Source of the DNA: Robinsoniella peoriensis
Lineage (GTDB): Bacteria; Bacillota; Clostridia; Lachnospirales; Lachnospiraceae
Reading direction: 5' to 3'
DNA length: 64,000 nt
NCBI RefSeq assembly: GCF_000797495.1
Contig: NZ_JTGN01000010.1
Coordinates: forward strand, 124,001-188,000
Shown: one piece after another, positions 24,982-33,644 of the stretch
Numbering within the stretch: position 1 is the stretch's first letter
Layout of the letters: every line of letters begins with the position of its first letter
Notes under the pieces: model-generated
Told to the model about the DNA's origin: nothing
Database searches by the model: none
The model's input: the letters and a program-made list of their open reading frames with translations, nothing else
Program-made: the position numbers and the translations under genes

Positions 24982-26607
24982 TTATCCTTCTATTTCATTA
25001 AATGCTGTTCCGCCTTCTAAGACTCTGGTATTGGTATATCCATAGTATTTCATGCGGTTCTGAAGCATATAGGCGCGTTTTCCTTTGCTGCAGACGAGCA
25101 ACAGCTTGTCATCTGTATTTAATTCCGGTACAGGACCATTTACGGATGAAAGGTCTATATATCGTGCGCCGTCAATCTGAGGGGTTATGGAAGCATCAAT
25201 GAGCCGATATCCTTCTGCTTTGCCTTCCTGGTATTCAACCGGTGTGAAAGTTTCAAATTCTCCGCTCAGTTTATTTAGTAATATGTTGACAGTCGAAGAG
25301 AATGGATGGATAGCTGTGGAAAATGGAGGCGCATAGGCAAGATCCATATTTTCAACATCCTCTAACGCTGCATGCAGGGAAATGGCGGCAGCTGCAATAT
25401 CTACCATTTTATCAACTGCACCTTTTCCGGCAGCCTGTAATCCCAGCAGTTTATGCGTTTTTTTATCTGCAATCATTTTTACGATAAAAGCAGAGGCTCC
25501 GGGATAGTAGTGAGCTTTGTCGTCGACTACGGAAATAACACTGACGGCATCAAATCCGGCAGCAATGGCAGCAGCCTCACTCAATCCGGTTTTGCCTACA
25601 TTTAAATCCGGTAGTTTGCAGACCCCTGTACCGAGAACGCCATTGTAGGAGAGATTTTTCCCACCTATATTTTTTGCTGCAATACGGCCTTCAATATTTG
25701 CGGAAGACCCCATTGGTGACCAGGCAGGTTCTTTTGTTATGGCATTTATGACGCAGGCACAGTCACCAATGGCATAAATATCCTGGTCATTGGTCTGTAA
25801 GTGCTCATTTACTTTTACGGTTCTGTTTGGCATTAGCTCGATACCTGTGTCAGCCAGAAATTCTGTGTTTGCACGGATACCGATAGAGAGAATAACGGCA
25901 TCTGCTTTCATAGCACGCCTGGAAGTCTGAACCTTTTCCACTGTGTCTGTTCCGAGAATGGCTTCTAAACGTGTTCCGGTAAAGGACATTATGCCGTGAT
26001 CAGCCAGGTGGTTTTCGATATATGCGGCAAATTCGGTATCGAATCCGGGTAAAATCTGATCCGCCATATCAATGACAGAAACGCGCACACCTTTAGATGC
26101 CAGATTTTCTGCAACCTCAAGGCCGATGAAACCTGCCCCTGCAATAACCGCACGTTTGATACCGGATGTTTCCAGCGTTTCCCTTAAAGAAATTGCATCT
26201 TCGGGTGTTCTCATATAGAAGACATTTTTTAAATGAATACCATCGATTGGAGGTATAACGGGACTTGCCCCGGAAGCGACAATTAATTTGTCATAAGAAT
26301 AAACAGTAGATTCTTTGGTCTTCAGGTTTAAAGCGGTTACTGTTTTTTCGGACCGGTCGATATGGGTTACTTCGGTTTCAGTGGATACCATGACACCGGT
26401 CTGTTTAGCAAAACTCTCCGGTGTATTCACGATTAGTTCTTCCTTATCCTCAATGATGCTTCCCACATAATAAGGAAGACCGCATCCGGCATAGGAGATC
26501 TCAGCACTTTTTGTCAGAATCTGTACCTCATATCCTTGGTTTTCACGTTTCAATTTAGCAGCAGCTTTGGTGCCGGCAGCGACGCCTCCAATGATTAATA
26601 CTTTCAT
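24982..26607 (-). CDS. CoA-disulfide reductase-like flavoprotein fused to rhodanese
   Basis: A 541-residue FAD/NAD(P)H-dependent oxidoreductase. The N-terminal FAD motif IIGGVAAGTKAAAKLKR precedes the redox cysteine SYAGCGLPYY (Cys 42), the pattern of CoA-disulfide and persulfide reductases. A second dinucleotide fold is at AVIAGAGFIGLEVAENLA. The dimerisation domain runs to about residue 445. Residues 450-541 form a rhodanese domain with active cysteine in LLVCSKGKRAYML. Such fusions handle CoA persulfides or polysulfide in other bacteria. The start is ATG 26607, after AGAGG; a longer frame to 26739 runs through the divergent promoter. It is probably co-transcribed with the siroheme reductase. 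Confidence 0.9.
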   Translation of the reverse strand: MKVLIIGGVAAGTKAAAKLKRENQGYEVQILTKSAEISYAGCGLPYYVGSIIEDKEELIVNTPESFAKQTGVMVSTETEVTHIDRSEKTVTALNLKTKESTVYSYDKLIVASGASPVIPPIDGIHLKNVFYMRTPEDAISLRETLETSGIKRAVIAGAGFIGLEVAENLASKGVRVSVIDMADQILPGFDTEFAAYIENHLADHGIMSFTGTRLEAILGTDTVEKVQTSRRAMKADAVILSIGIRANTEFLADTGIELMPNRTVKVNEHLQTNDQDIYAIGDCACVINAITKEPAWSPMGSSANIEGRIAAKNIGGKNLSYNGVLGTGVCKLPDLNVGKTGLSEAAAIAAGFDAVSVISVVDDKAHYYPGASAFIVKMIADKKTHKLLGLQAAGKGAVDKMVDIAAAAISLHAALEDVENMDLAYAPPFSTAIHPFSSTVNILLNKLSGEFETFTPVEYQEGKAEGYRLIDASITPQIDGARYIDLSSVNGPVPELNTDDKLLLVCSKGKRAYMLQNRMKYYGYTNTRVLEGGTAFNEIEG

Positions 26608-26691
26608 ATGTACAAAACCTCTTTTCCTGTTATATGTATTACTATAACACTTGTTTATTAATAATAAAAATGATATTATCTTATTATAAAC

Positions 26692-26706
26692 ATAGGTAAA
26701 ACCTAT
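26692..26706. promoter_or_regulatory. LysR-type operator candidate
   Basis: Perfect 15-bp inverted repeat ATAGGT-AAA-ACCTAT in the divergent promoter region of the sulfur operon and the LysR gene. It contains the T-N11-A geometry expected of a LysR-type box, and lies 27 bp before ATG 26733. Confidence 0.6.
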
Positions 26707-26732
26707 AGATAAATTTGGAAGAAGGAATGGAT

Positions 26733-27656
26733 ATGACAATCAGGCATCTGAGGATTTTTGTGATGGTAGCAGATTGCGGGACAATGAGTCTGGCAGCGGA
26801 AAAAATGTTCCTGTCCCAGCCTACGGTGAGTCAGGCGATACGGGAATTAGAGGAACATTATGGGGGACTGTTGTTTGAACGGTTGTCAAAACATCTTTAC
26901 ATAACGGATCTGGGAGAAAAGCTTTTAGGGCATGCAAGGGATGTCCTTCGTCAGTTTGAATATCTGGAAGAGCAGATGCTGAGCAAAAAGCAGATGAAAA
27001 TACTGCGAGTAGGAACCTCTATGACAGTAGGCACCTGCCTTTTACCGGACATGGTTCAGCGGTTTAAGCAGATGCAGGAGGACGTGGATATTTTCGCCTG
27101 TGTGAATAATACAAAAGTGATAGAACAAAAGCTCATGGATGCGGAACTGGATATAGCGGTGGTTGAAGGACAGGTTAAGAGTCCGGATCTGTTGATTAAA
27201 CCGATGATTGAAGATGAACTGGTTTTGGTATGTGCAAAAGAACATCCTTTCGCTGGAATGAAAAGGCTCTATTTCTGTCAGCTGGAAGGTCAGAAGTTTG
27301 TGATGCGTGAAAAAGGAAGCGGAACAAGGGAGCTTTTTGAAAAAGACCTGGAAAAACACGGGGTTAGTGTAAATGTTGCCTGGGAAGTAGTGGGAACGGA
27401 GGCAATTAAGCATGCGATAATTAAGGATAATTGTCTGAGTGTGATCGCTTACAGACTTGTGGAAGAAGAAGTGCGTTCCGGTGAGATGTACATGTTCCGG
27501 GAAGATACAAACAGGTGGAAACGCAGTTTTGATTTGGTTTACCATAAGGATAAGTTTATCAATGTGGGGATAAATTCTTTTATTGAATGTCTGAAGTTTT
27601 TCGGGAGTAGAGAGGGGTTTGAAGGAATACAGATCGGAAAGCTGTCAGAGGGGTGA
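26733..27656 (+). CDS. LysR family transcriptional regulator
   Basis: A 307-residue LTTR. The winged helix-turn-helix at residues 1-60 reads MTIRHLRIFVMVADCGTMSLAAEKMFLSQPTVSQAIRELEEHY. A linker helix follows, then a substrate-binding domain with VGTSMTVGTCLLPDMVQRF and VMREKGSGTRELFEK, as in the CysL/CbbR-like subgroup. GAAGGA lies 7 nt before ATG 26733; ATG 26727 would leave only a 1-nt gap. It is divergent from the rhodanese fusion and siroheme reductase, which makes it their likely regulator through the ATAGGT palindrome. It is followed after 9 bp by a surface-protein gene. Confidence 0.87.
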   Translation: MTIRHLRIFVMVADCGTMSLAAEKMFLSQPTVSQAIRELEEHYGGLLFERLSKHLYITDLGEKLLGHARDVLRQFEYLEEQMLSKKQMKILRVGTSMTVGTCLLPDMVQRFKQMQEDVDIFACVNNTKVIEQKLMDAELDIAVVEGQVKSPDLLIKPMIEDELVLVCAKEHPFAGMKRLYFCQLEGQKFVMREKGSGTRELFEKDLEKHGVSVNVAWEVVGTEAIKHAIIKDNCLSVIAYRLVEEEVRSGEMYMFREDTNRWKRSFDLVYHKDKFINVGINSFIECLKFFGSREGFEGIQIGKLSEG

Positions 27657-27665
27657 ATACATAAA

Positions 27666-29237
27666 ATGAGAAGAACAGGATTTCTTTTATTTTTTTTTAT
27701 ATCTGTTATAGTATTGGGATCAGGAGAACTGCCGGTCCAGGCTGCAAAGCGTCCCGGAATTCAAAATGAAATGGTGAACGCGGAAGAATACACTGTTTCC
27801 GGTAGTGTAAAGAAATACAGAATGGTTTTATCACCATATATGGATCCGGTTATTACTTTGAATAATTCGGCTATGGAGCAGGTAAAGATTCCCGGAGAAA
27901 TAGAGGTTTTGCTCTATGAGAAAAATGAAATGGATGGACAGGATTCTGCGCAGCCTGCTTTGCATGCAAGCTTACCGGTTGTGTGGTCCGAGGAAAGTTT
28001 TCAAAAAGGCCTGGCAGTGGGGCGGGATTTTATTCTGGAAGGTGAATTTGTATTAACGGATGGCCAGAAGGCAGGCATTGAGAACTGGGAAGAGGTAAAG
28101 CCCCAGCTTGCGATCCGCATGACTACAGCTGCAAATGCCAGACGTCTGAAAGTGAAATGGAATCAGAAGAATCTGATTATTAGTTATGATAAACCATGGG
28201 GTGCAGGACAGCTTTGGCTTGAGTATTCCAATGACCTGGTAAACTGGACCTCCCGTAACGTTACGGATTCCATGAAGAATGATTATTATGATGTGGGAAC
28301 ATGCATGTTGTATGTGTCTCTGGATCAGGTCTATTATGTGCGGCTTAAAATTATGGATTTTGTCTATGAGGGATATACAGATATCTGGAAGGCGGAGTAT
28401 GCTACGGGTATATGCAGCAAGTACCAGCCGTCAGAAAGTGTAAACCCACCGGATACCGATGAAACTACCGGTAATAATACCTCGAATGGAAGCGGTTCTG
28501 GTACGGAGACGGAAACAGATCCTAAGGAAACAGAACTGGCAGACGGAGGCAGCGGAGGCGACCGGGGCGGCGGGGGAACGAAAGAGCCGGACCGACGCCC
28601 CAATACCCCTTCGGGGGGCGGCAGTCTTTCTTCCGGATCAGGGAACAAGCAGAAACCGGATAAAGGAAATAACGGGTCTGGAGATAGCGGGCAAGAAGAT
28701 AAAAATGAGAGCCAAGGCAAGGCAGATCAGGAAGTATGGAACGGGAGCCAAGGCAAGGCGGATCAGGAAGTATGGAACGGGAGCGAAAGCAAAGCAGATC
28801 AGGAAGATTTGAATGGAAATAGCGGCAAAACGGATCAGGGAGTTACTGCTGATCCGGCTGCGCAGCCATTTAGTGGCAGGCAGAAGGGAACCGGCAGCAT
28901 AGAAACGGATCTTACGCAGGGAGCAGTAAGCACCCCGGAAGATGGAGAAACATTGGAGGAAAAAAGTGAAGATACAGGCATTCAGGGTGAGTCATCCACG
29001 GAACTATCCTCAGAAGCGAAAGTGAATGCTGCGGAATTTATAAAGAGCAATAATGAGGATTCTACTTTGGAGCAAACAGACGGAAAATCCCACCGGAAAT
29101 CAGGTGGAGCTGCGGCCTTTACCGAGCCCAAGCCGGTGAATGAAGCGGGAAAGTCCAATAAAAGAATAGTAGCAGCAGTTTTTTTCCTTTTGGCGGGGAG
29201 CGGTATGGTAATTAACCATAAAGTTACAAAACATTAA
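27666..29237 (+). CDS. Exported low-complexity surface protein
   Basis: Function not recognised. The 523-residue product has a signal peptide (residues 1-26, ending near VQAAK). A beta-rich domain of about 230 residues follows, including LWLEYSNDLVNWTSRNVTD. From residue 255 to 495 it is low-complexity Gly/Ser/Asn/Asp/Glu with a 12-residue repeat of the type SQGKADQEVWNG. It ends in a single membrane segment (NKRIVAAVFFLLAGSGMVI) and a short basic tail, so it is anchored by its C-terminus without an LPxTG motif. AGAGGGGTGA before ATG 27666 and only 9 bp from the LysR gene suggest co-transcription. The two-component pair follows. Confidence 0.72.
   Translation: MRRTGFLLFFFISVIVLGSGELPVQAAKRPGIQNEMVNAEEYTVSGSVKKYRMVLSPYMDPVITLNNSAMEQVKIPGEIEVLLYEKNEMDGQDSAQPALHASLPVVWSEESFQKGLAVGRDFILEGEFVLTDGQKAGIENWEEVKPQLAIRMTTAANARRLKVKWNQKNLIISYDKPWGAGQLWLEYSNDLVNWTSRNVTDSMKNDYYDVGTCMLYVSLDQVYYVRLKIMDFVYEGYTDIWKAEYATGICSKYQPSESVNPPDTDETTGNNTSNGSGSGTETETDPKETELADGGSGGDRGGGGTKEPDRRPNTPSGGGSLSSGSGNKQKPDKGNNGSGDSGQEDKNESQGKADQEVWNGSQGKADQEVWNGSESKADQEDLNGNSGKTDQGVTADPAAQPFSGRQKGTGSIETDLTQGAVSTPEDGETLEEKSEDTGIQGESSTELSSEAKVNAAEFIKSNNEDSTLEQTDGKSHRKSGGAAAFTEPKPVNEAGKSNKRIVAAVFFLLAGSGMVINHKVTKH
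28710..28817 (+). repeat. 36-bp tandem repeat inside the surface protein
   Basis: Three consecutive 36-bp units (28710, 28746, 28782), the first two nearly identical, and a degraded fourth to about 28841. They encode SQGKADQEVWNG-type 12-mers. Copy number may vary between strains. Confidence 0.85.
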
Positions 29238-29383
29238 ATTAGTGAGATAGAAAAGGAAATGATTCGTATATAAGATTAATAGAAATAATCCAGAGCATAT
29301 CGTAATGTACATCGAAATTGGGCAATTGTAAAACACCACGCTCTATCTTGCTCTGGGAGTTAAAAAGGAGAATAGATAAATAT

Positions 29384-30061
29384 ATGTATCGAATTCTAAT
29401 CGTTGAAGATGACCGTGCGCTGCGCACTGTAAATAAAATTTATTTTGAACAGGCAGGATTCCAGGTCTGCGAGGCAGAAAATGTGGAACAGGCATACAGT
29501 ATGATGGAGCAGTCAGAAGCAGACTGTGTTGTTCTGGATATATCCCTTCCGGATGGGAATGGATTTGAAGTCTGCAGTAAGATGAAAGAGAAGAGAGACA
29601 TACCGATTATATTTGTATCCAATCATCTGGAGGAAGAGAATCGGATTAATGGATTTTTGGCTGGAGGGGATGATTACCTTACAAAGCCATACAGTCTTAA
29701 GGAGTTAGAGCTGCGCATTTATGCCAGGCTGAAGCCCTATGGTACACAGGAGGCCGCGGATCGCATTTTACATTTTCCGCCCATTGAAATCTATGTTTCT
29801 ACAAGAACGGTTTTATGCGGGGATAAAAAAATCACTTTTACTGCCGCGGAATTTAATATCATCTATTTTTTGGCAAGGCATCCGGACAAGGTGTTTTCAG
29901 CCGCAGAGATCTATGATAATGTCTGGAACCAGCCAAACCTTGGCGACGCACATACCGTCCAGGTTCATCTTGCACAGGCACGCAAGAAAATGAACAGTCT
30001 GAGGGAGGGACACAATTACATTGAAACGATTTGGGGAAGAGGATATAAGTTCAATTCATAA
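29384..30061 (+). CDS. OmpR-family response regulator
   Basis: A 225-residue two-component regulator. The receiver domain has the acidic pair EDD, phospho-acceptor Asp in CVVLDISLPDGNG and Lys in YLTKPYS. The C-terminal winged helix reads KITFTAAEFNIIYFLARHPDKVFSAAEIYDNVW and ends IETIWGRGYKF. AAGGAG lies before ATG 29384. The kinase gene overlaps its last 41 bp. Its targets are unknown; candidates are the surface protein upstream and the ABC cassette downstream. Confidence 0.9.
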   Translation: MYRILIVEDDRALRTVNKIYFEQAGFQVCEAENVEQAYSMMEQSEADCVVLDISLPDGNGFEVCSKMKEKRDIPIIFVSNHLEEENRINGFLAGGDDYLTKPYSLKELELRIYARLKPYGTQEAADRILHFPPIEIYVSTRTVLCGDKKITFTAAEFNIIYFLARHPDKVFSAAEIYDNVWNQPNLGDAHTVQVHLAQARKKMNSLREGHNYIETIWGRGYKFNS

Positions 30062-32063
30062 TTATAAAAAGATCATTTCCGGGTTGTTAATGGTTTGTGC
30101 CATTGGAATCCTTATATTGGCGGTGTTTGGCATTTTGGATAAGCTGGATAATAAATATTCCCATTTTTCTGCACAGCCGGTAAAAGGAGTACTGACTATT
30201 GATGGGGATACTTTTGCGAATGGAAGTTATCTGTGCCCGATTGATGATTGGGAATTTTATAAAGAAACGCTTTTTTATAGTGGTTCCGGGGAAAGGGTAA
30301 AACCCCGGTATATATTTATCGGACAATATTCCGACTATTCCATGCGTCAGAAAAATGAAAGTGCATTTGGGAGTGCTTCCTACCGTCTGAAGATTGTGAA
30401 CCTGGGGGAACCGGTGATTTTAAGCATGGAGGTGCCGGAGCTTTTCAGCGCTTCCAGGATCTATATCAACGGAAAATCTGTGGCTGAGCTTGGTGACTTG
30501 GATAAGGATACTTACCGTGGTGTTGTTCAAAATCAGGTGGTGAGTTTTGAAGCCGGAAAAGAAACGGAGCTGGTGTTGGAAATCACCAATTACGAACATT
30601 ATTACAGCGGCATGTTTTATCCGGTGATTCTTGGAACTACAGGAACCGTAACGGGGATTGTGTTTGCACGCCTGATTGTTTATGGAATTCTGTGTATTGC
30701 AGCATTAACTATGGCACTGTTTTCTCTGGTGGTCTGGAGAAATGGAAACAAGAAAATATATGTCCTCTATGGTGTATTATGTCTGGCTTATGGGATACAT
30801 GTAAGTTATCCTTTTGTACGCTGGATCGGGGTTTTGAATGTGAATTTCCTGTATGCGCTGGAAGACAGCAGTGAGTATATCATGATCGCCTGTGCAGCAG
30901 CGATAAGTGCTTTGGTTGCAGGGGAGGACAAAAAACTTTATTTTAAGAAGGGTATGCTGCCCTTATGTATCGGAATGTGTCTTTTTTCTTTTTTTGTTCC
31001 ATTATTAATATTAACAAAAGCGCCCAGTCTGAATGGAATTTACGGCAGTGTAATAGACGGATATCAGATTTTTATCAGCTGCTATATGCTGTTGATGGCA
31101 TTTAAAGGGATTCTCATGGGAAAACGTGGATTCTACCTGATGCTTGCCGGCAATGTGATATATGGAATCGGAATCCTCTGGGATGTATTTACCAGTAATC
31201 TGTTCGAACCGGTCCGGGGAGCCTGGCCAAAGGAATACGCGGGTTTCTGCCTGATCATTGTGTTTTCGGTTATGTTGCAGTTTTATATCCGTGAGATTCA
31301 GGAAGAGAACGAGAGGCTGACCAGGCATCTGGAGCAGGAGGTCAATGTGCGTACCCGGGAATTGACCGGGCTTCTTCATGAAAGAAAGAAACTGCTCTCA
31401 GAGGTTGCTCACGACCTGAAGGCACCGGTATCTTCCATTCAGACTTTTATTGAATTTATGAAAATCAGTAATGTACGAATTGACGACGAGACGCGGGCCT
31501 ATCTGACAGCCATTGAACAAAAGTCGGAAGAGGTACAAAGCAGAGTTGCAAATCTGCAGGAGCTTTCTGTGGACGACAGAATTATATTTAAGAAAAAAAG
31601 GCAGCTTCTCAACGATTTTTTACAGCAACTCTATGAAAATCATCTTCCGGATGCACAGGCATATGGAATTTATTTTAATATCAGCCTTCCGGAACAGAAG
31701 ATCTATATGGAACTGGATGAGAATTTATTGGCCAGGGCGTTTGGAAATATTATTTATAATGCGTTTGATTTCACCCCCTTTGAAGGTAAGATTCATATCC
31801 GGATGGATATAAAAAAAGAAATACGGATTACAATCAGTGACACTGGAAAAGGTGTTGCACCGGAGGATCTGCCACATATTTTCGAAGCAAATTATTCGAA
31901 GAGAGCTTCCGGCGAACCAAAAGGAAAGGGACTGGGACTTCATATCGCAAAGACAATTATTGATGGACATGGCGGTTGGATAGAAGCAGAATCCCATCTG
32001 GGAAATGGAACAACATTTACAATTTATTTTAATGTCAGACAAAGGGGTAAAAGTCATGAGTAA
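30021..32063 (+). CDS. Sensor histidine kinase with 7TMR-DISM-type receptor
   Basis: A 680-residue membrane kinase. One membrane helix (about residues 17-38) precedes an extracellular beta-rich domain (45-205) with jelly-roll features, as in 7TMR-DISMED2 carbohydrate-binding modules. Seven membrane segments follow (about 210-425), then a short coiled coil, the phospho-acceptor block EVAHDLKAPVSS and an ATPase domain with N, DTGKGV and GKGLGLHIAK motifs. The best start is TTG 30021, 12 nt after GGGAGG, overlapping the regulator gene by 41 bp; ATG 30090 would cut the first membrane helix. The stop codon sits in the terminator stem-loop. Confidence 0.85.
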   Translation: MKRFGEEDISSIHNYKKIISGLLMVCAIGILILAVFGILDKLDNKYSHFSAQPVKGVLTIDGDTFANGSYLCPIDDWEFYKETLFYSGSGERVKPRYIFIGQYSDYSMRQKNESAFGSASYRLKIVNLGEPVILSMEVPELFSASRIYINGKSVAELGDLDKDTYRGVVQNQVVSFEAGKETELVLEITNYEHYYSGMFYPVILGTTGTVTGIVFARLIVYGILCIAALTMALFSLVVWRNGNKKIYVLYGVLCLAYGIHVSYPFVRWIGVLNVNFLYALEDSSEYIMIACAAAISALVAGEDKKLYFKKGMLPLCIGMCLFSFFVPLLILTKAPSLNGIYGSVIDGYQIFISCYMLLMAFKGILMGKRGFYLMLAGNVIYGIGILWDVFTSNLFEPVRGAWPKEYAGFCLIIVFSVMLQFYIREIQEENERLTRHLEQEVNVRTRELTGLLHERKKLLSEVAHDLKAPVSSIQTFIEFMKISNVRIDDETRAYLTAIEQKSEEVQSRVANLQELSVDDRIIFKKKRQLLNDFLQQLYENHLPDAQAYGIYFNISLPEQKIYMELDENLLARAFGNIIYNAFDFTPFEGKIHIRMDIKKEIRITISDTGKGVAPEDLPHIFEANYSKRASGEPKGKGLGLHIAKTIIDGHGGWIEAESHLGNGTTFTIYFNVRQRGKSHE

Positions 32064-32078
32064 TCATGGCTTTTTTTC
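32052..32078 (+). terminator. Rho-independent terminator overlapping the kinase stop codon
   Basis: GTCATGA (32053-32059) pairs with TCATGGC (32064-32070) around a GTAA loop, flanked by A-run and seven T. The kinase's TAA stop lies in the loop. Confidence 0.8.
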
Positions 32079-32144
32079 TTTCCTTATAGATTTCTTATAA
32101 TTGGGCTGTATGATACTGGTATCAATTAAAAGAGAGGAAACAGT

Positions 32145-32164
32145 ATTACAGGATTGCCTGTAAT
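32145..32164 (+). promoter_or_regulatory. CAGG/CCTG leader hairpin, copy 4 (before peptide-resistance ATPase)
   Basis: Perfect 8-bp arms ATTACAGG (32145-32152) and CCTGTAAT (32157-32164) with a 4-nt loop. It ends exactly 17 nt before ATG 32182, with AGGTGAG in the gap. This is the most symmetrical of the four copies. Confidence 0.72.
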
Positions 32165-32181
32165 GAATAATAGGTGAGAAA

Positions 32182-32889
32182 ATGAATGTTATTTTAGGCA
32201 CAAGTAATTTATGTAAAAATTTCGGGGCACAGAAAGCGGTTAGCAATGTATGTATAAAGATACCGGAAAATTCCGTATATGGGCTGTTGGGCGCCAATGG
32301 GGCAGGAAAGTCTACCATATTAAAAATGCTGACCGGTATGCTGCGGCCTACTTCAGGAGAGATCTATTTTGAAGGACATCAGTGGCAGAGGAAGGATCTT
32401 GCCAGGATTGGGGCGCTTATTGAATCGGCACCTCTATATGAAAATCTGACGGCAAGAGAAAATCTGCTGGTCAGGACAACCGCTCTTCAGATTCCGGAAA
32501 AAAGAATTGAGGAAGTATTGCAGACGGTAGAATTAACGGGTACGGGTAAGAAAAAGGCAGGACAGTTTTCTATGGGGATGAAGCAGCGTCTGGGGATTGC
32601 CATTGCACTCTTAAATCATCCGAAGCTACTAATACTGGATGAACCTACTAACGGACTGGATCCTTTTGGAATCCAGGAATTAAGGGAACTGATCTGCTCG
32701 TTCCCGGGAAAGGGAATTACCGTTATCATTTCCAGTCATATACTCAGCGAAGTGAATCAGATGGCAGATTATGTGGGAATTATTTCAGGTGGAATTCTGG
32801 GATACCAGGGTAAATTCAATAAAGAAGATGACCTGGAAGCTTTATTTATGGAAGTGGCGGGAACATACCGCAGAGAGGGGGAAATCTAA
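32182..32889 (+). CDS. ABC ATPase of CprA/LanF-type peptide-resistance transporter
   Basis: A 235-residue ATPase powering a three-gene transporter that removes or neutralises lantibiotic-like peptides at the membrane. Walker A is GANGAGKST, the signature is FSMGMKQR, Walker B is LLILDEPTNGLD and the switch is ISSHILSE. The block MGMKQRLGIAIALLNHPKLLILDEPTNGLDPFGIQEL is characteristic of the BcrA/LanF/CprA group. It shares its stop with the start of the first permease (overlap of 1 nt). It is closely similar to the ATPase at 46379. The 17-nt-spaced hairpin precedes it. Confidence 0.9.
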   Translation: MNVILGTSNLCKNFGAQKAVSNVCIKIPENSVYGLLGANGAGKSTILKMLTGMLRPTSGEIYFEGHQWQRKDLARIGALIESAPLYENLTARENLLVRTTALQIPEKRIEEVLQTVELTGTGKKKAGQFSMGMKQRLGIAIALLNHPKLLILDEPTNGLDPFGIQELRELICSFPGKGITVIISSHILSEVNQMADYVGIISGGILGYQGKFNKEDDLEALFMEVAGTYRREGEI

Positions 32890-33644
32890 TGTACAATTGT
32901 ATCATTTCAGAAAGAATAAAAATAAGACATACGTTTTTGAAAGTATTGTTTTTTGCGGCACCGCTAGTCACTTCCTTTATTTCCCTGTTCCTCGCCTCTA
33001 ATTATGCACAGATTGATAATTTTAACTGGTGGTATGGAATGATTATGCCCGGTATGCTGACGATTGCCTGTACGCTAAGTGCCGGAATTGACAAGAAATT
33101 AAAAGACCAGGCAGTATTGGTTATGCCGGTTAAAATGAAACATATATGGTATGCGAAGACGGCTGTTATGGCAGAACGGTTTGCCATTTCCTGCCTGCTG
33201 ATTCTAATTGTTTCATTTGCGGAGGGAATATTATTTAAAGATACCGGATACCCCCTTGTTTCCAATTTATCTATGCTGGCTGGAACGGCACTGATGATCA
33301 TAACTTCTCTGTGGCAGATTCCACTGTGTATGTTTCTGGGGTATAAGATTGGTATATTCCCAACCTTTATTATAAATCTGGCGGCATATATTGTATTTAG
33401 TGCAACGGTTTCCTTAAGTAATTGGTGGATGGCAGTACCTTATACTTATACGGCAAGGCTGATGATACCTGCTATTGGAATTCTGCCCAACGGACTTATG
33501 GCTGAACCGGGAAGTTATACCTTTACACCGGAACTCCTTTCAAAGGGTGTTCTTTTGCCGGGAATTATATTATCTTTACTGCTGTTTGCCGTAATTACTT
33601 ATCTTACAGGCAGATGGTATAAAAACAGGGAGGCGCAGAATTAA
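32889..33644 (+). CDS. LanE/CprB-type ABC permease
   Basis: A 251-residue membrane protein with six predicted segments, first permease of the cassette. Typical features are the early segment VLFFAAPLVTSFISLFLA, NWWYGMIMPGMLTIACTL, and NWWMAVPYTYTARLMIPAIGILPNG near the end, which resembles the PWSWATRLMCPIIGVHPNG block of the permease at 47080. It starts inside the ATPase stop and ends inside the next gene's start. Function is inferred from gene order and the LanFEG/CprABC pattern. Confidence 0.85.
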   Translation: MYNCIISERIKIRHTFLKVLFFAAPLVTSFISLFLASNYAQIDNFNWWYGMIMPGMLTIACTLSAGIDKKLKDQAVLVMPVKMKHIWYAKTAVMAERFAISCLLILIVSFAEGILFKDTGYPLVSNLSMLAGTALMIITSLWQIPLCMFLGYKIGIFPTFIINLAAYIVFSATVSLSNWWMAVPYTYTARLMIPAIGILPNGLMAEPGSYTFTPELLSKGVLLPGIILSLLLFAVITYLTGRWYKNREAQN

